DNA of 64,000 bases from Marinobacterium lutimaris (GCF_900108065.1 NZ_FNVQ01000001.1:1054001-1118000), one strand, 5' to 3'. Positions 34,007-41,642 are shown, numbered from the stretch's first letter. Notes: generated by a model not told the origin, from the letters alone. Made by a program: numbers and translations.

Positions 34007-34032
34007 AGGAGCCTTCGGGCTCCTCTTTTTTT
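34007..34032 (+). terminator. Terminator after the aminotransferase gene
   Basis: GAGGAGCC-TTCG-GGCTCCTC followed by eight T residues, 26 nt after the stop codon. A classic intrinsic terminator. Confidence 0.9.
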
Positions 34033-34053
34033 CCCTGCGGAAAGTCTCCCAAT

Positions 34054-34081
34054 CGTAGGAGCGGCGCCCCCGCCGCGATCA
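34054..34081. repeat. REP-like palindrome
   Basis: CGTAGGAGCGGCGCCCCCGC then CGCGAT: the same family as at 3810, 6651 and 15301. It marks the left border of the accessory island. Confidence 0.7.
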
Positions 34082-34269
34082 CTCCCCGCACGCTCAAACG
34101 ACTCCCGCGCCCTGCTCTGCAATTCGCCGCGTTGATGCAAAGCATGGAACCAACAGACAAGCCCAAACCCGCGGATTTTCAGCAGTGCACTTTCACGGCC
34201 AATGATCCATGCTAAAAACATCTAAGATACAACTCAGGCTCAACACAGGCTCTACACAGGGAAAATTTC

Positions 34270-34500
34270 ATGAGCAAATCAATCAAGGTTCAAGTGAAGC
34301 ATAAGAGCGACGCCCCCGAAGACCCGGCGGTGACAGCCAAGCACGACGAAGCACTGCACTTCGTCCAGGGGCTACGCAAGAAAGGCGATAATGTGAAGGT
34401 GATGGTAGACAAGCTGAACGAGCACGGTCATTTACGACCGGATGGCCAGCCTTGGGATTACGACAGCCTGAACAGCTTTATTCATGAAGAGAAGATTTGA
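34270..34500 (+). CDS. Small charged hypothetical protein
   Basis: 76 aa, Lys/Asp/His-rich and without membrane segments (KHDEALHFVQGLRKKGDNVKV, then LNEHGHLRPDGQPWDYDSLNSF). The second half resembles the turn-helix tail of some recombinase-associated domains, but too weakly to name. ACAGGGAAAATTTC precedes the ATG. The string GAGCGACGCCCCCG inside codons about 14-18 looks like a REP arm, so part of the coding region may derive from a repeat. Confidence 0.5.
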   Translation: MSKSIKVQVKHKSDAPEDPAVTAKHDEALHFVQGLRKKGDNVKVMVDKLNEHGHLRPDGQPWDYDSLNSFIHEEKI

Positions 34501-34554
34501 TGAGCTAACACAACAACACAGCGGCTACAATCAGCCGCGAACTGCTGCACCTTG

Positions 34555-35037
34555 TTAGAAATCTTGACCAAGCTTGGACCAATTCTGACTGAAATAGGTT
34601 TGAATCCCCTTGCCAGGAAGGTACCGGTGATAGAGCTTTTGAAACTCATCACGCGCAGAACTATATGAACTATCATCGATAACGGTAAGAGACCGGGCAA
34701 GGAACAACAAGGCCAGAGATGGAGCTCGAGACTCGCCTTGGTTGCAGTGAATGACCAGCGTTTTCCCGTCATCCCAGTGCTTCTTTGCGAAATCCAAAAA
34801 ACTGGAGAATAGTGCTGGCAGAAACAACGGAACCGGTGGATCAATTATGTTTAGATACAGATCTGAGCCTTGCTCCAAGACCAAGTAGTTTGGATGAGAA
34901 CTCGGCAGTGTACCCGTGTATCCAACAGCACGCTGGTGACATGGACTTTTGCATGCGTGAACAACCGCTACGTCATCAGAACCAAGCGAGCATGATGTCG
35001 CATCTGTTACGAAAAGCCTTTCATATACTTTCTGCAT
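34555..35037 (-). CDS. Protein-tyrosine/dual-specificity phosphatase-like protein
   Basis: 160 aa from the ATG at 35037, which follows AAGGAG; the frame extends 36 nt further without a site. The signature HCNQGESRAPS contains the HC-x5-R loop of cysteine phosphatases, preceded by a W-D-D-G-K-T-L-V-I strand as in that fold. It is a single gene at the edge of the AT-richer island. The target is unknown. Some phosphatases of this kind are linked to phage or plasmid functions, but nothing here proves it. Confidence 0.7.
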   Translation of the reverse strand: MQKVYERLFVTDATSCSLGSDDVAVVHACKSPCHQRAVGYTGTLPSSHPNYLVLEQGSDLYLNIIDPPVPLFLPALFSSFLDFAKKHWDDGKTLVIHCNQGESRAPSLALLFLARSLTVIDDSSYSSARDEFQKLYHRYLPGKGIQTYFSQNWSKLGQDF

Positions 35038-35186
35038 ACAGACTCCTTGTATCCCGATAAGTGGCGACCCCACAGGGGCGTCCGGTGAAGGCTGCGGACC
35101 TGAACGTACTTAATGAGTAGTTTGTGGTTTGCCCCCGTTTGACTCGATCTCAGGTCAACCACAACGGGAGCACTCCATGGTACGAA

Positions 35187-35338
35187 TCAGTTTTTGCAGC
35201 CGTTTTTGCCGCAAGTGATCCGTTCATGCGACGAAACCCAGTGGCTGGGGTTGTCACGGGTGTCGAAACCGCAACCGGTTTTACCACCTTTGTTACCTCT
35301 ATGAACCTCACCTGTTGGTGTGTGCTTAACAGCCATCT
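35187..35338 (-). pseudogene. Small Cys-rich protein gene with a one-base frameshift
   Basis: An ATG at 35338 behind GAGGAGGCATCAAG reads MAVKHTPTGEVHRGNKGGKK and then meets six A residues. A -1 shift there continues as TGCGFDTRDNPSHWV and then SSHERITCGKNGCKN, ending TGA at 35187. Both parts look strongly protein-like (Gly/Lys start, three Cys). I believe similar short proteins exist in gammaproteobacteria, unverified. A seventh A would give an intact 50-aa gene, so this is a real mutation, programmed slippage on A6-C, or a homopolymer sequencing error. Confidence 0.55.
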
Positions 35339-35559
35339 TGATGCCTCCTCACGGGTGCTAGCATATCAGGGTTACCCTGACCGCTTGGTGTACAAAAATT
35401 GTACACACAATAACCCTACACTCTGGCAAAAAACTGTTCAAGCATACAGCCTGTATAAATACACATGACGCTTTACCAAGGGGCACCGAGCGCAGCTTGA
35501 GCAGTCCCGCAGAGCCTGCTTTAGCTGGCGCAGTGTTCTTGAGCATTTTTTATGTAGCG

Positions 35560-35582
35560 AATAGGGCTCTGACCCCTATTTT
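35560..35582. repeat. GGGCTCTGACCC hairpin repeat, copy 1
   Basis: AATAGGG-CTCTGAC-CCCTATT, a perfect 7-bp inverted repeat with a 7-nt loop followed by TTTT. It overlaps the stop codon of the 35576 gene. Copies 2 and 3 are at 35890 and 36964, bracketing the two neighbouring orphan genes. Confidence 0.8.
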
Positions 35583-35860
35583 CCCTTTACGTGAAATATT
35601 TTGCCATCTTCGGTAGTGATCATAACTTCTCTACTGTGCCTGGCTTCGATCCAAGCAACTATCACCTTGGCGATTGCATTCCACGGCATGGCGTCAGAAA
35701 CAGCACTAATCACTTCTTTAACCCCAGAGGCTTGCGGGGCTGTAGAAAATATCACAGTGCGACTATGAGCAATGTCAGCTTCGTCTAATGCACGCAGGAA
35801 CGATGCTTCACTATGTTCAAATAGCGTGAGTTCCAGCACACTTACCCTTTCTGATCCCAT
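35576..35860 (-). CDS. Hypothetical protein, orphan gene bracketed by repeats
   Basis: 94-aa soluble alpha/beta protein (VLELTLFEHSEASFLRALDEADI, then SGVKEVISAVSDAMPWNAIAKVIVAWIEAR, ending REVMITTEDGKIFHVKG). The mixed strand-helix layout with a final W-I-E-A-R helix resembles small effector-associated (EACC1-like) proteins, but this is only an impression. The frame runs to the repeat at 35560 and the next copy lies just upstream of it, so the gene is packed between repeats. Confidence 0.55.
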   Translation of the reverse strand: MGSERVSVLELTLFEHSEASFLRALDEADIAHSRTVIFSTAPQASGVKEVISAVSDAMPWNAIAKVIVAWIEARHSREVMITTEDGKIFHVKGK

Positions 35861-35889
35861 GATTCTCCTACGATTTTCCCATAATGCAT

Positions 35890-35913
35890 AATGGGGCTCT
35901 GACCCCTATTTTT
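35890..35913. repeat. GGGCTCTGACCC hairpin repeat, copy 2
   Basis: ATGGGG-CTCTGA-CCCCTATTTTT between the genes at 35576 and 35970. Shares GGGCTCTGACCCCTATTTT with copy 1. Confidence 0.8.
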
Positions 35914-35969
35914 CTAAATGGAGTATAAGCCGCAATGGGAAAGGTGTTGTCATGCTTGCGTTTGTTATG

Positions 35970-36929
35970 CTACTGATTAAAAAGGTCGTAATTTTCGCCT
36001 CCTCTGATTTCCTCTAGATGACGAAAAATCAACTTAGGCCTCCTTGCGTTAAACTGCCCTTTTTCATCTAAACGACTTACTCGCCCATATAGCCGACACT
36101 GAGAAAATATAAGGTGCTTATACTGAACAATGCTGCCAATTTCGGGATAGGAGGTTAGAATATGATCATTGTACTTAAAACCCATCGAGTTTGAGGTTTT
36201 GTTCTCCCTGGTTATCTCACCTTCAAGGACGACCTCAGCACCATGCTCTAGCTCAGCAAAAAGAATTTCATCTTCCTCCTCTTCTTCATCTTGACAAAAT
36301 ATGTGCTTTTCGCTGCTGTCTATCGTAACTTCATCCAGAACGTTATCTTCAATAGACCCAATAACTAAATTTCTACCATGGGTAATATTGGATGCAACGT
36401 TCTCCAGGATGTTCGCAGGGCACTGACAGTAAAGATCTAATACGTGTTTAGGAACGTAGAGAGTATCTCCCTGATCATTCACGATACCTATTAAGCCATT
36501 CGAACTATCAAACCGAACGTCAGAAAACTTACGGATCGAAACATCCCCCATGTGTTTTCCAATCCGAGCAAACCATTTGAGCCCATCAAGAGATGCTCGA
36601 AAAATATCTTTGAACCCAAAATCCGAGAAATCTTTTTCCGCCATCTTCTGTGCAGCTTTAGTCAAGTAGGCTGTTGCAACCACACCTAAGCCTGCCTGTG
36701 TCCAACCAGCTACCGTCTCCGGTATCAAGGCTTCCCATGAGCCTTTTCTTATACGGACTGGTATCTCGAAGTCCAATCTTTGTAGGTCAGGCGCCTGCTT
36801 ACCGATAAAGTAGCGGATCGCAGAATCAAAACCCATTAATGCTTGGGCCTGCTTTCTCCCATCCATCAATCCATCTTCAACGAGAGGGCCATCATATTTT
36901 ATGTACCCCAAATATTTTTCTTCTTCCAT
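35970..36929 (-). CDS. Hypothetical protein, orphan gene bracketed by repeats
   Basis: 319 aa, not recognised. One weakly hydrophobic segment near residue 77-90 (GWTQAGLGVVATAYLTKAAQ), a highly acidic stretch (CQDEEEEEDEILFAELEHG) and a C-terminal beta-rich domain (EVVLEGEITRENKTSNSMGF). The C-terminal YKHLIFSQCRLYGRVSRLDE may be an OB-like or beta-barrel unit. Codon use is AT-richer than the flanking metabolic genes, fitting horizontal origin. Confidence 0.6.
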   Translation of the reverse strand: MEEEKYLGYIKYDGPLVEDGLMDGRKQAQALMGFDSAIRYFIGKQAPDLQRLDFEIPVRIRKGSWEALIPETVAGWTQAGLGVVATAYLTKAAQKMAEKDFSDFGFKDIFRASLDGLKWFARIGKHMGDVSIRKFSDVRFDSSNGLIGIVNDQGDTLYVPKHVLDLYCQCPANILENVASNITHGRNLVIGSIEDNVLDEVTIDSSEKHIFCQDEEEEEDEILFAELEHGAEVVLEGEITRENKTSNSMGFKYNDHILTSYPEIGSIVQYKHLIFSQCRLYGRVSRLDEKGQFNARRPKLIFRHLEEIRGGENYDLFNQ

Positions 36930-36963
36930 GATCCCCTCGTACTAGATTAAAAAATAAAGCTGA

Positions 36964-36986
36964 AAATAGGGCTCTGACCCTTATTT
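36964..36986. repeat. GGGCTCTGACCC hairpin repeat, copy 3
   Basis: AAAATAGGGCTCTGACCCTT then ATTTTTT, one mismatch from copy 1. It lies 35 nt upstream of the 35970 gene start, on the far side of that gene from copy 2. Confidence 0.8.
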
Positions 36987-37192
36987 TTTATTTTTTCTCT
37001 TAACGCGGCCTTCGCTGTTTATTTATCTGCTATGGCAAAACGGAGAACGCCGATAAAAATGGGCCAACCGTAGATCAGCCCGACTATCGGCATACAAATC
37101 AGGTACTCCATTACTATTTTACGTCGAAAATAAGTGGCGTAAAGGAAGCGTCAACTAATATGTGTCCCAGTTAATTTACCTTGATGTATTTT

Positions 37193-37459
37193 TTACTCAC
37201 GAAAACCCAATGCGGCAGCAGCTTTCACTTTTTCATTGTGTTTACTAACTGCCGCGAAACCAATAAAGATCGCCAGTACCCAGCAAATGATTGGACCTAT
37301 TATTGACGCCACAGAAGCAATGGCAATTACGCAAAGGATTAGCGCCGCTACCCAACTACTGTAGAACAATCCCAACCGACCAAATAGAAAAGTGAGAACA
37401 AATCCCAGACCTTGGCTCTTTGAGTGTGTATCAATGTATCGCTGAACTGCCTCGTTCAT
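37193..37459 (-). CDS. Small two-segment membrane protein (cassette gene 4)
   Basis: 88 aa with two membrane segments (YSSWVAALILCVIAIASVASIIG and ICWVLAIFIGFAA) and a short charged tail. AAAAGGAG lies before the ATG. It follows attC3 directly, beginning at the recombination point GCG-TTAGCT, so it is the last of the cassette genes. No attC was found after it, so its own cassette end seems lost. Confidence 0.65.
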   Translation of the reverse strand: MNEAVQRYIDTHSKSQGLGFVLTFLFGRLGLFYSSWVAALILCVIAIASVASIIGPIICWVLAIFIGFAAVSKHNEKVKAAAALGFRE

Positions 37460-37495
37460 AAGGTAAACTCCTTTTTCGTCGTGGGTAACTCGGAG

Positions 37496-37584
37496 AGCTA
37501 ACGCCGCACACAGGGGCCGGCAAAAAGCGCAGTGTTTTGCCGGCCCCTGCGACCAACGGGAGCGACTGCTGTGCTTTGTTATAT
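37496..37584 (-). other. attC site 3 (integron cassette recombination site)
   Basis: Minus strand: ATATAAC core at the 5' end, GCGTTAGCT at the 3' end, and between them a long imperfect palindrome with arms CAGGGGCCGGCAAAA / TTTTTGCCGGCCCCTG. The first bases of its cassette (TTATATTTC) are the exact complement of the site's start (GAAATATAA), the pairing expected within one cassette. Confidence 0.8.
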
Positions 37585-37585
37585 T

Positions 37586-37930
37586 TCATTTAAGCCAACC
37601 CATTAAAACCATACAGCTTGCAGCAACTTCAGTTACAGCCCCGTTATAGTTAACTCCATCTGTGGCGCCGCTTACACATTTCACTAATTCTTGAGCAAAG
37701 GGTTTAGCCGTGTTCATACTACCACTACTCTTTATTTTTTCTTTTATTGCTGGGCTTATAAACACCCAGTCTGCAGCTGTTGCCAACTTGTTTGAATGAG
37801 ACGCTGATTTCCAAGAGGAAATATCTGCATTGTGTAAATTTCCATTTTCGTACCATTTTCCTTCTGCTAAAGCAGAAAACGATACGACCGATAACATGAT
37901 TAGTGAATACTTATTTAATCCTTTAAGCAT
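37586..37930 (-). CDS. Small secreted protein (cassette gene 3)
   Basis: 114 aa from the ATG at 37930, preceded by AAAGGAGACATC. Signal peptide ends FSALAEG. The mature part (WYENGNLHNADISSWKSASHSN, then C-V-S-G-A-T and a final C-M-V-L-M-G-W-L-K) has two Cys that could form a disulfide. Secreted proteins of this size, including ones with a WYEGGTLHNA-like start, are common in integron cassettes as far as I recall. Function unknown. Confidence 0.7.
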   Translation of the reverse strand: MLKGLNKYSLIMLSVVSFSALAEGKWYENGNLHNADISSWKSASHSNKLATAADWVFISPAIKEKIKSSGSMNTAKPFAQELVKCVSGATDGVNYNGAVTEVAASCMVLMGWLK

Positions 37931-37946
37931 GATGTCTCCTTTCGAA

Positions 37947-38018
37947 ATATAACGCCCGCATTTGCGGCTAGTTTGGAGCGCAGCGGAAAACCAGTCCGCC
38001 AACATGCGCTTGTTAGCT
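37947..38018 (-). other. attC site 2 (integron cassette recombination site)
   Basis: Minus strand from AGCTAAC (38018) to GCGTTATAT (37947), with partly complementary arms AACAAGCGCATG and CGCAAATGCGGGCGTT. The stop codon TAA of the 38013 gene lies inside the left core AGCTAAC. The cassette's first bases TTAGCT match the complement of this core. Confidence 0.8.
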
Positions 38019-39326
38019 GACATACCCGTCAACTATGGCCATGAATTTCTCTGAAAATTCGCCATCTAAATGAGTATCTGCTGCGATAAGCTTGCACACT
38101 TTATCTGCCAGCTCAGCTTTTTTGTAGGTGATACCATTCCTAGCAATGTCATCTCCAGAAATTGACAACTCCCCACCTTCACCAAAAATCTTAGCCATTA
38201 TTGATTCTGGGTATAAATATTCGATACCATTCTTGCTCCAAATTACAATATTTTCTGGCAACACACCCATAGCTTCCAGCGTCCCACGAAGCCCAGTTCC
38301 ATGTACAGAATCAAGCACAACAACAATTCGATCTCTATATGGGCTTTTTTGAATATCTGTGAGCAGATTTTTTGCAGTATTAAGTACCTCTTTAATTCTA
38401 CTGTCAGAATTTGCGCTTACCACACTAAATTGGACGTTTGGATATTTTTTTGTGAGTACCTCTCGAATAAAAGCATGATCTGACTTGCCTTCGACTAAAA
38501 CAATTAGAGAGGGGAGGTATAGAGTTTCAAATCTATTTCCGAGGAGGAAGAAATGAATTTTGTTGAATTCTTGCTGTGTAGCCACCTTACTAACAGAAAT
38601 CTCATCGCCCGTTTTTTCAATAGTGTAGTTATTACTTATACGGTTTCTATCAAGAAATACCGTCGAATGCGTGGCTAAGACTAATGTTTTTATATGCGGA
38701 AAGTATTTTCCCCTGTGCTCTTTATCAAACAGAAAATCAGCTAGCACTCCCTGTGCTTCAGGACTTATTCCTAGTTCAGGCTCATCGATCAAGTAGGTGT
38801 CGTAGTCATCGTCTAAAAGGCTAGTGACTAACGTAGTTATTAGTCGAAAACCAGAGCTTGTGTACGATATGTTATGCCCTCCAACTGATATAAACTTTTG
38901 GGACATGTCATTATCAGGAACGGTATACTTAATTTCTAATTTACTACCGAGAAGTAACTCTATAATTTCGGAAAGTGTTTCGCGCTTTTTGTCTGTTAGT
39001 TCAGCTATTGCTTGCTGAAGATTGATCGGTGAATTATCAATATTCTGCTGTTGTCTATTCCATTGATGAATGAAGTTCTGCCATTTTTCGTTCTTTTTAT
39101 TCCTGTTGGGAGTGTAGTGGCCGAGCACATGGAAGTTTTGATAGCGCGCAGGCCCAAGATAGGAAGCATTGCTTCCCCATCTTTGGGTCAAAGTTTTGAG
39201 GAGGAAGGATTTTCCACAGTTATTACGCCCAACCAACACTGCATACTCGGATTCTCGAATAGACTTTAGTGTTTTTTCGGCATCATCACTAAAGTGTGTT
39301 GCTGGTTTTTGGTCGAATTCGTACAT
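38013..39326 (-). CDS. OLD-like ATPase with TOPRIM domain (cassette gene 2)
   Basis: 437-aa protein. ATPase part: Walker A GRNNCGKSFLL (about residues 33-43), ABC-type signature YTSSGFR, Walker B TYLIDEPELGISPEAQG and switch His LATHS. TOPRIM part: LIVLVEGKSDHAFI (catalytic Glu, about residue 285) and VVVLDSVHG (Asp). This is the layout of OLD/GajA-type ATP-dependent nucleases, many of which act in phage defence, but the protein is shorter than most (550-600 aa). No helicase partner as in Gabija is present. Start behind AGGGATAG. Confidence 0.8.
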   Translation of the reverse strand: MYEFDQKPATHFSDDAEKTLKSIRESEYAVLVGRNNCGKSFLLKTLTQRWGSNASYLGPARYQNFHVLGHYTPNRNKKNEKWQNFIHQWNRQQQNIDNSPINLQQAIAELTDKKRETLSEIIELLLGSKLEIKYTVPDNDMSQKFISVGGHNISYTSSGFRLITTLVTSLLDDDYDTYLIDEPELGISPEAQGVLADFLFDKEHRGKYFPHIKTLVLATHSTVFLDRNRISNNYTIEKTGDEISVSKVATQQEFNKIHFFLLGNRFETLYLPSLIVLVEGKSDHAFIREVLTKKYPNVQFSVVSANSDSRIKEVLNTAKNLLTDIQKSPYRDRIVVVLDSVHGTGLRGTLEAMGVLPENIVIWSKNGIEYLYPESIMAKIFGEGGELSISGDDIARNGITYKKAELADKVCKLIAADTHLDGEFSEKFMAIVDGYVS

Positions 39327-39339
39327 ATCTATCCCTGTA

Positions 39340-39402
39340 AGCTAACGCCGCCAGCAGAGGCGCAGCTTCGCTGCGTCCTGCTGACTGGCCTTGTTAACTG
39401 GC
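39340..39402 (-). other. attC site 1 (integron cassette recombination site)
   Basis: Minus strand from CCAGTTAAC to GCGTTAGCT. The inner part is an almost complete palindrome: GCCAG...CAGCAG-GACGCAGC-GAAG-CTGCGCC-CTGCTGGC. It starts right after the stop codon of the 39402 gene. The cassette's first bases TTAACTGGC (at 40434) are the exact complement of its start GCCAGTTAA. Confidence 0.85.
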
Positions 39403-40412
39403 TAGTCCTTTACCTTTGGAACAAGCTTGTTGATGCTGGCCATCAGCTGATTAACTTGATCCAGCCCCACATTTTTCTCATTGCTTTTTTCTATCTTTTC
39501 TTTAGACGGTGAAGTAAATATTACCTTGGAAGCTTCAGATAAAATCTGGTCTTTAACCTGATTATCAACAGCTAAATCACCATAGTTTGGCAACGATGTA
39601 GCTACAGCGGCTTTGTGTGCATATTCTTCTTCCAGGTTTCGCTCTTTCTTATATTGAGAGAAAGAAAATCCGAATAGTGCATAAACGGGAACCAAAAGAC
39701 CTATTCGCAATAGAACGGATGACCAAAGCACCCCAGAACCATTTTCTGAATTTTTAATAAGTTCAATTACAGCATCGTTATCAAAAACCCCAATGATAGA
39801 TGCGACCACAAAATAGGTGGTAACTAGCGAAGTTATAGCTGCGATTACCGACGCCCAAAACCATCGGTTTTGATTTGTATTTAAGTCCTTTTTCCTATTC
39901 TCGAAGGATTTAGAAAGAGAGCCTGCAACCGCTGGCTCAATAAGCTTGTTCACGTTTTGCTTGATTGACTCTACTTCGCGGTTATGCGCCAAAAATTTCT
40001 GAATTTCATCATCAAGTAACTGAGATTTATCTTCAAGCTCTTTCCCAAGCAAGTAAAGGTAATTTATACCCCATGTTTGAAGGTTAGTTCTGGCACTTTC
40101 AACTTGTGGAAAAGCCTGATGAAATTGCTGTTGATTTTTTGCGTTAATGAAATTCTTGCTATGGGTAAACGCATTATTCAGTTGCCCATGGAGAGAATGT
40201 AATATGTTCCATGGAATACCAGAAAGAAATCCATCCTGTTTAAACCCCTCTATGGACTTCTTTAAGTCGTCTACAGCTATTAAGTAGTCATTTAAATCCA
40301 AATTGTTCCAAGGAGGCAAATTTGGAGGATTTTCATTGAAACTTGAAAAATCCAGCGCCAATAAATTATCCACCACAGTGAGTATTTGTTGTTCTAATTG
40401 ATTCGTTGGCAC
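39402..40412 (-). CDS. Membrane/coiled-coil hypothetical protein (cassette gene 1)
   Basis: 336 aa from a GTG at 40412 behind AAGGAGAG. The N-terminal 190 residues are helical and probably coiled coil (KELEDKSQLLDDEIQKFLAHNREVESI), then two membrane segments (WASVIAAITSLVTTYFVVASIIG and SVLLRIGLLVPVYALFGFSF) and a soluble tail. It resembles membrane-effector or scaffold proteins found next to ATPases, but no family is recognised. It is upstream of the OLD-like gene, each in its own cassette. Confidence 0.65.
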   Translation of the reverse strand: MPTNQLEQQILTVVDNLLALDFSSFNENPPNLPPWNNLDLNDYLIAVDDLKKSIEGFKQDGFLSGIPWNILHSLHGQLNNAFTHSKNFINAKNQQQFHQAFPQVESARTNLQTWGINYLYLLGKELEDKSQLLDDEIQKFLAHNREVESIKQNVNKLIEPAVAGSLSKSFENRKKDLNTNQNRWFWASVIAAITSLVTTYFVVASIIGVFDNDAVIELIKNSENGSGVLWSSVLLRIGLLVPVYALFGFSFSQYKKERNLEEEYAHKAAVATSLPNYGDLAVDNQVKDQILSEASKVIFTSPSKEKIEKSNEKNVGLDQVNQLMASINKLVPKVKD

Positions 40413-40427
40413 CTATCTCTCCTTGCC

Positions 40428-40475
40428 AGTTAACAGCCTGTTAATGGGGCCTTTGGCCCCATAATAATTATTAGA
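40428..40475. other. Upstream cassette boundary with hairpin (possible degenerate attC or attI)
   Basis: Cassette 1 begins at CTG-TTAACTGGC. Next to it lie GGGGCC-TTT-GGCCCC and ATAATAATTATTA palindromes. These could be the rest of a degenerate recombination site or an ordinary terminator. No clear R'' core was found. Confidence 0.35.
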
Positions 40476-40499
40476 GGGTAAGCCCCTTAACTCCCTGAC

Positions 40500-40721
40500 T
40501 TAACTTATTGGATATTTGTAACATACTGAGTTCAAGCAGGAATTTTCGATCACATCTTTATGACGAAACGCCATAGGGTATTCGAGAGTGTTACGAGCTG
40601 ACTTAAGGGGTACTGGCGCTTCTGCGCAAAGTGATAGGCCTAACATAGGCCAAAGCTGTTCTCTATCGAAAAGCTTTCGAGTCGCTGAACCAGCTATCGG
40701 GGAGTTGTACGTATCCATCAT
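40500..40721 (-). CDS. Doubtful small ORF upstream of the cassettes
   Basis: 73 aa (MMDTYNSPIAGSATRKLFDR, later LGLSLCAEAPVPLKSARNTL), with AAGGGACTG before the ATG pair. Composition is plausible for a gene remnant, perhaps the relic of an older cassette, but no domain is visible. It may be non-coding. Confidence 0.25.
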   Translation of the reverse strand: MMDTYNSPIAGSATRKLFDREQLWPMLGLSLCAEAPVPLKSARNTLEYPMAFRHKDVIENSCLNSVCYKYPIS

Positions 40722-41036
40722 CAGTCCCTTGGATCGTGTACGGCTGTGGTAATACGTCTACTGCCTGTCTGACGTTGGAGTCAGTTTGCTACGCTTGGGC
40801 CAAAGGCACAAGTTAAATAAGGCATTTCTTAATGTTAAGTCGCTAATGGAAGTTACTGACCAACTTCAGAAACTGCTCACTACGCCCGCATTAGCATCCT
40901 TTAAGCAGTTAAAACTCATGTGATCCATCGATCCGCCCAGGCGAATCCGCCGAAAGCGCTAAAAGTATGAGATGATTGGTTTTTATTTCCTAAGGCGAGC
41001 TCAATCCACCCTCTTAACCTGGCTTCCGATCTGCGT

Positions 41037-41642
41037 ATGCGTAAACGTTTGTTACTCTTGGCCTCATCCGTTCTGCTCGCGTCCTGTGCGACGACTCCGC
41101 CTTCCAACGTGGAAAATGCCTGCAGGATCTTTCGTGAAAAGCCCGACTGGTTCGATGCATCCAAGGATGTTGAAGAGAAATGGGGTTTACCGATCCAGGT
41201 GCAGTTGGCGATTATGCGGCAGGAATCCAGCTTTAAGCATGATGCTGCCCCGCCAAGAGATACCTTCCTCGGCATCCCCATGTGGTGGCGTGTATCCAGC
41301 GCCTATGGCTATGCGCAGGTGAAAGACGGAACCTGGGATTGGTACAAGGATGCGACCGGTAACTGGGGCGCGGACCGTGACGACTACGATGACGCGGTGG
41401 ACTTTATGGGCTGGTATGCCAACGTATCCCAGCGGACGCTGGGTATCTCCAAGTGGGACGCCTACAACCAGTATCTGGCGTATCACGAAGGTCACGGCGG
41501 CTGGAAGCGTAAAAGCTACAACAGCAAGGGATGGTTGGTCCGGGTCGCCAGAAAGGTTGACGGCAACGCCCGCACGTATGGCGAACAGCTACGCGGCTGC
41601 CGGGATAGCCTGGGAACCTCGCACTGGTGGTGGCCGTTTTAA
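41037..41642 (+). CDS. Lipoprotein lytic transglycosylase (SLT-like)
   Basis: 201-aa lipoprotein; lipobox LLASC places the mature N-terminus at Cys17. The SLT-type core is IMRQESSFKHDA (catalytic Glu), AYGYAQVKDGTWDWYKD and YLAYHEGHGGW. Family proteins cleave peptidoglycan at the cell envelope. It marks the return to chromosomal backbone after the island. The start MRKRLLLL at 41037 gives a proper signal. Confidence 0.88.
   Translation: MRKRLLLLASSVLLASCATTPPSNVENACRIFREKPDWFDASKDVEEKWGLPIQVQLAIMRQESSFKHDAAPPRDTFLGIPMWWRVSSAYGYAQVKDGTWDWYKDATGNWGADRDDYDDAVDFMGWYANVSQRTLGISKWDAYNQYLAYHEGHGGWKRKSYNSKGWLVRVARKVDGNARTYGEQLRGCRDSLGTSHWWWPF

Noticed and set aside
35124-35468. 114-codon plus-strand frame
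   Set aside because: It overlaps the frameshifted small Cys protein on the other strand, which has a strong ribosome-binding site and protein-like composition. The plus frame looks random.
37019-37111. 30-codon hydrophobic minus-strand ORF (MEYLICMPIVGLIYGW...)
   Set aside because: Composition resembles a tiny membrane peptide, but no ribosome-binding site was found and it lies in a degenerate gap between cassette gene 4 and repeat copy 3. Possibly a remnant.
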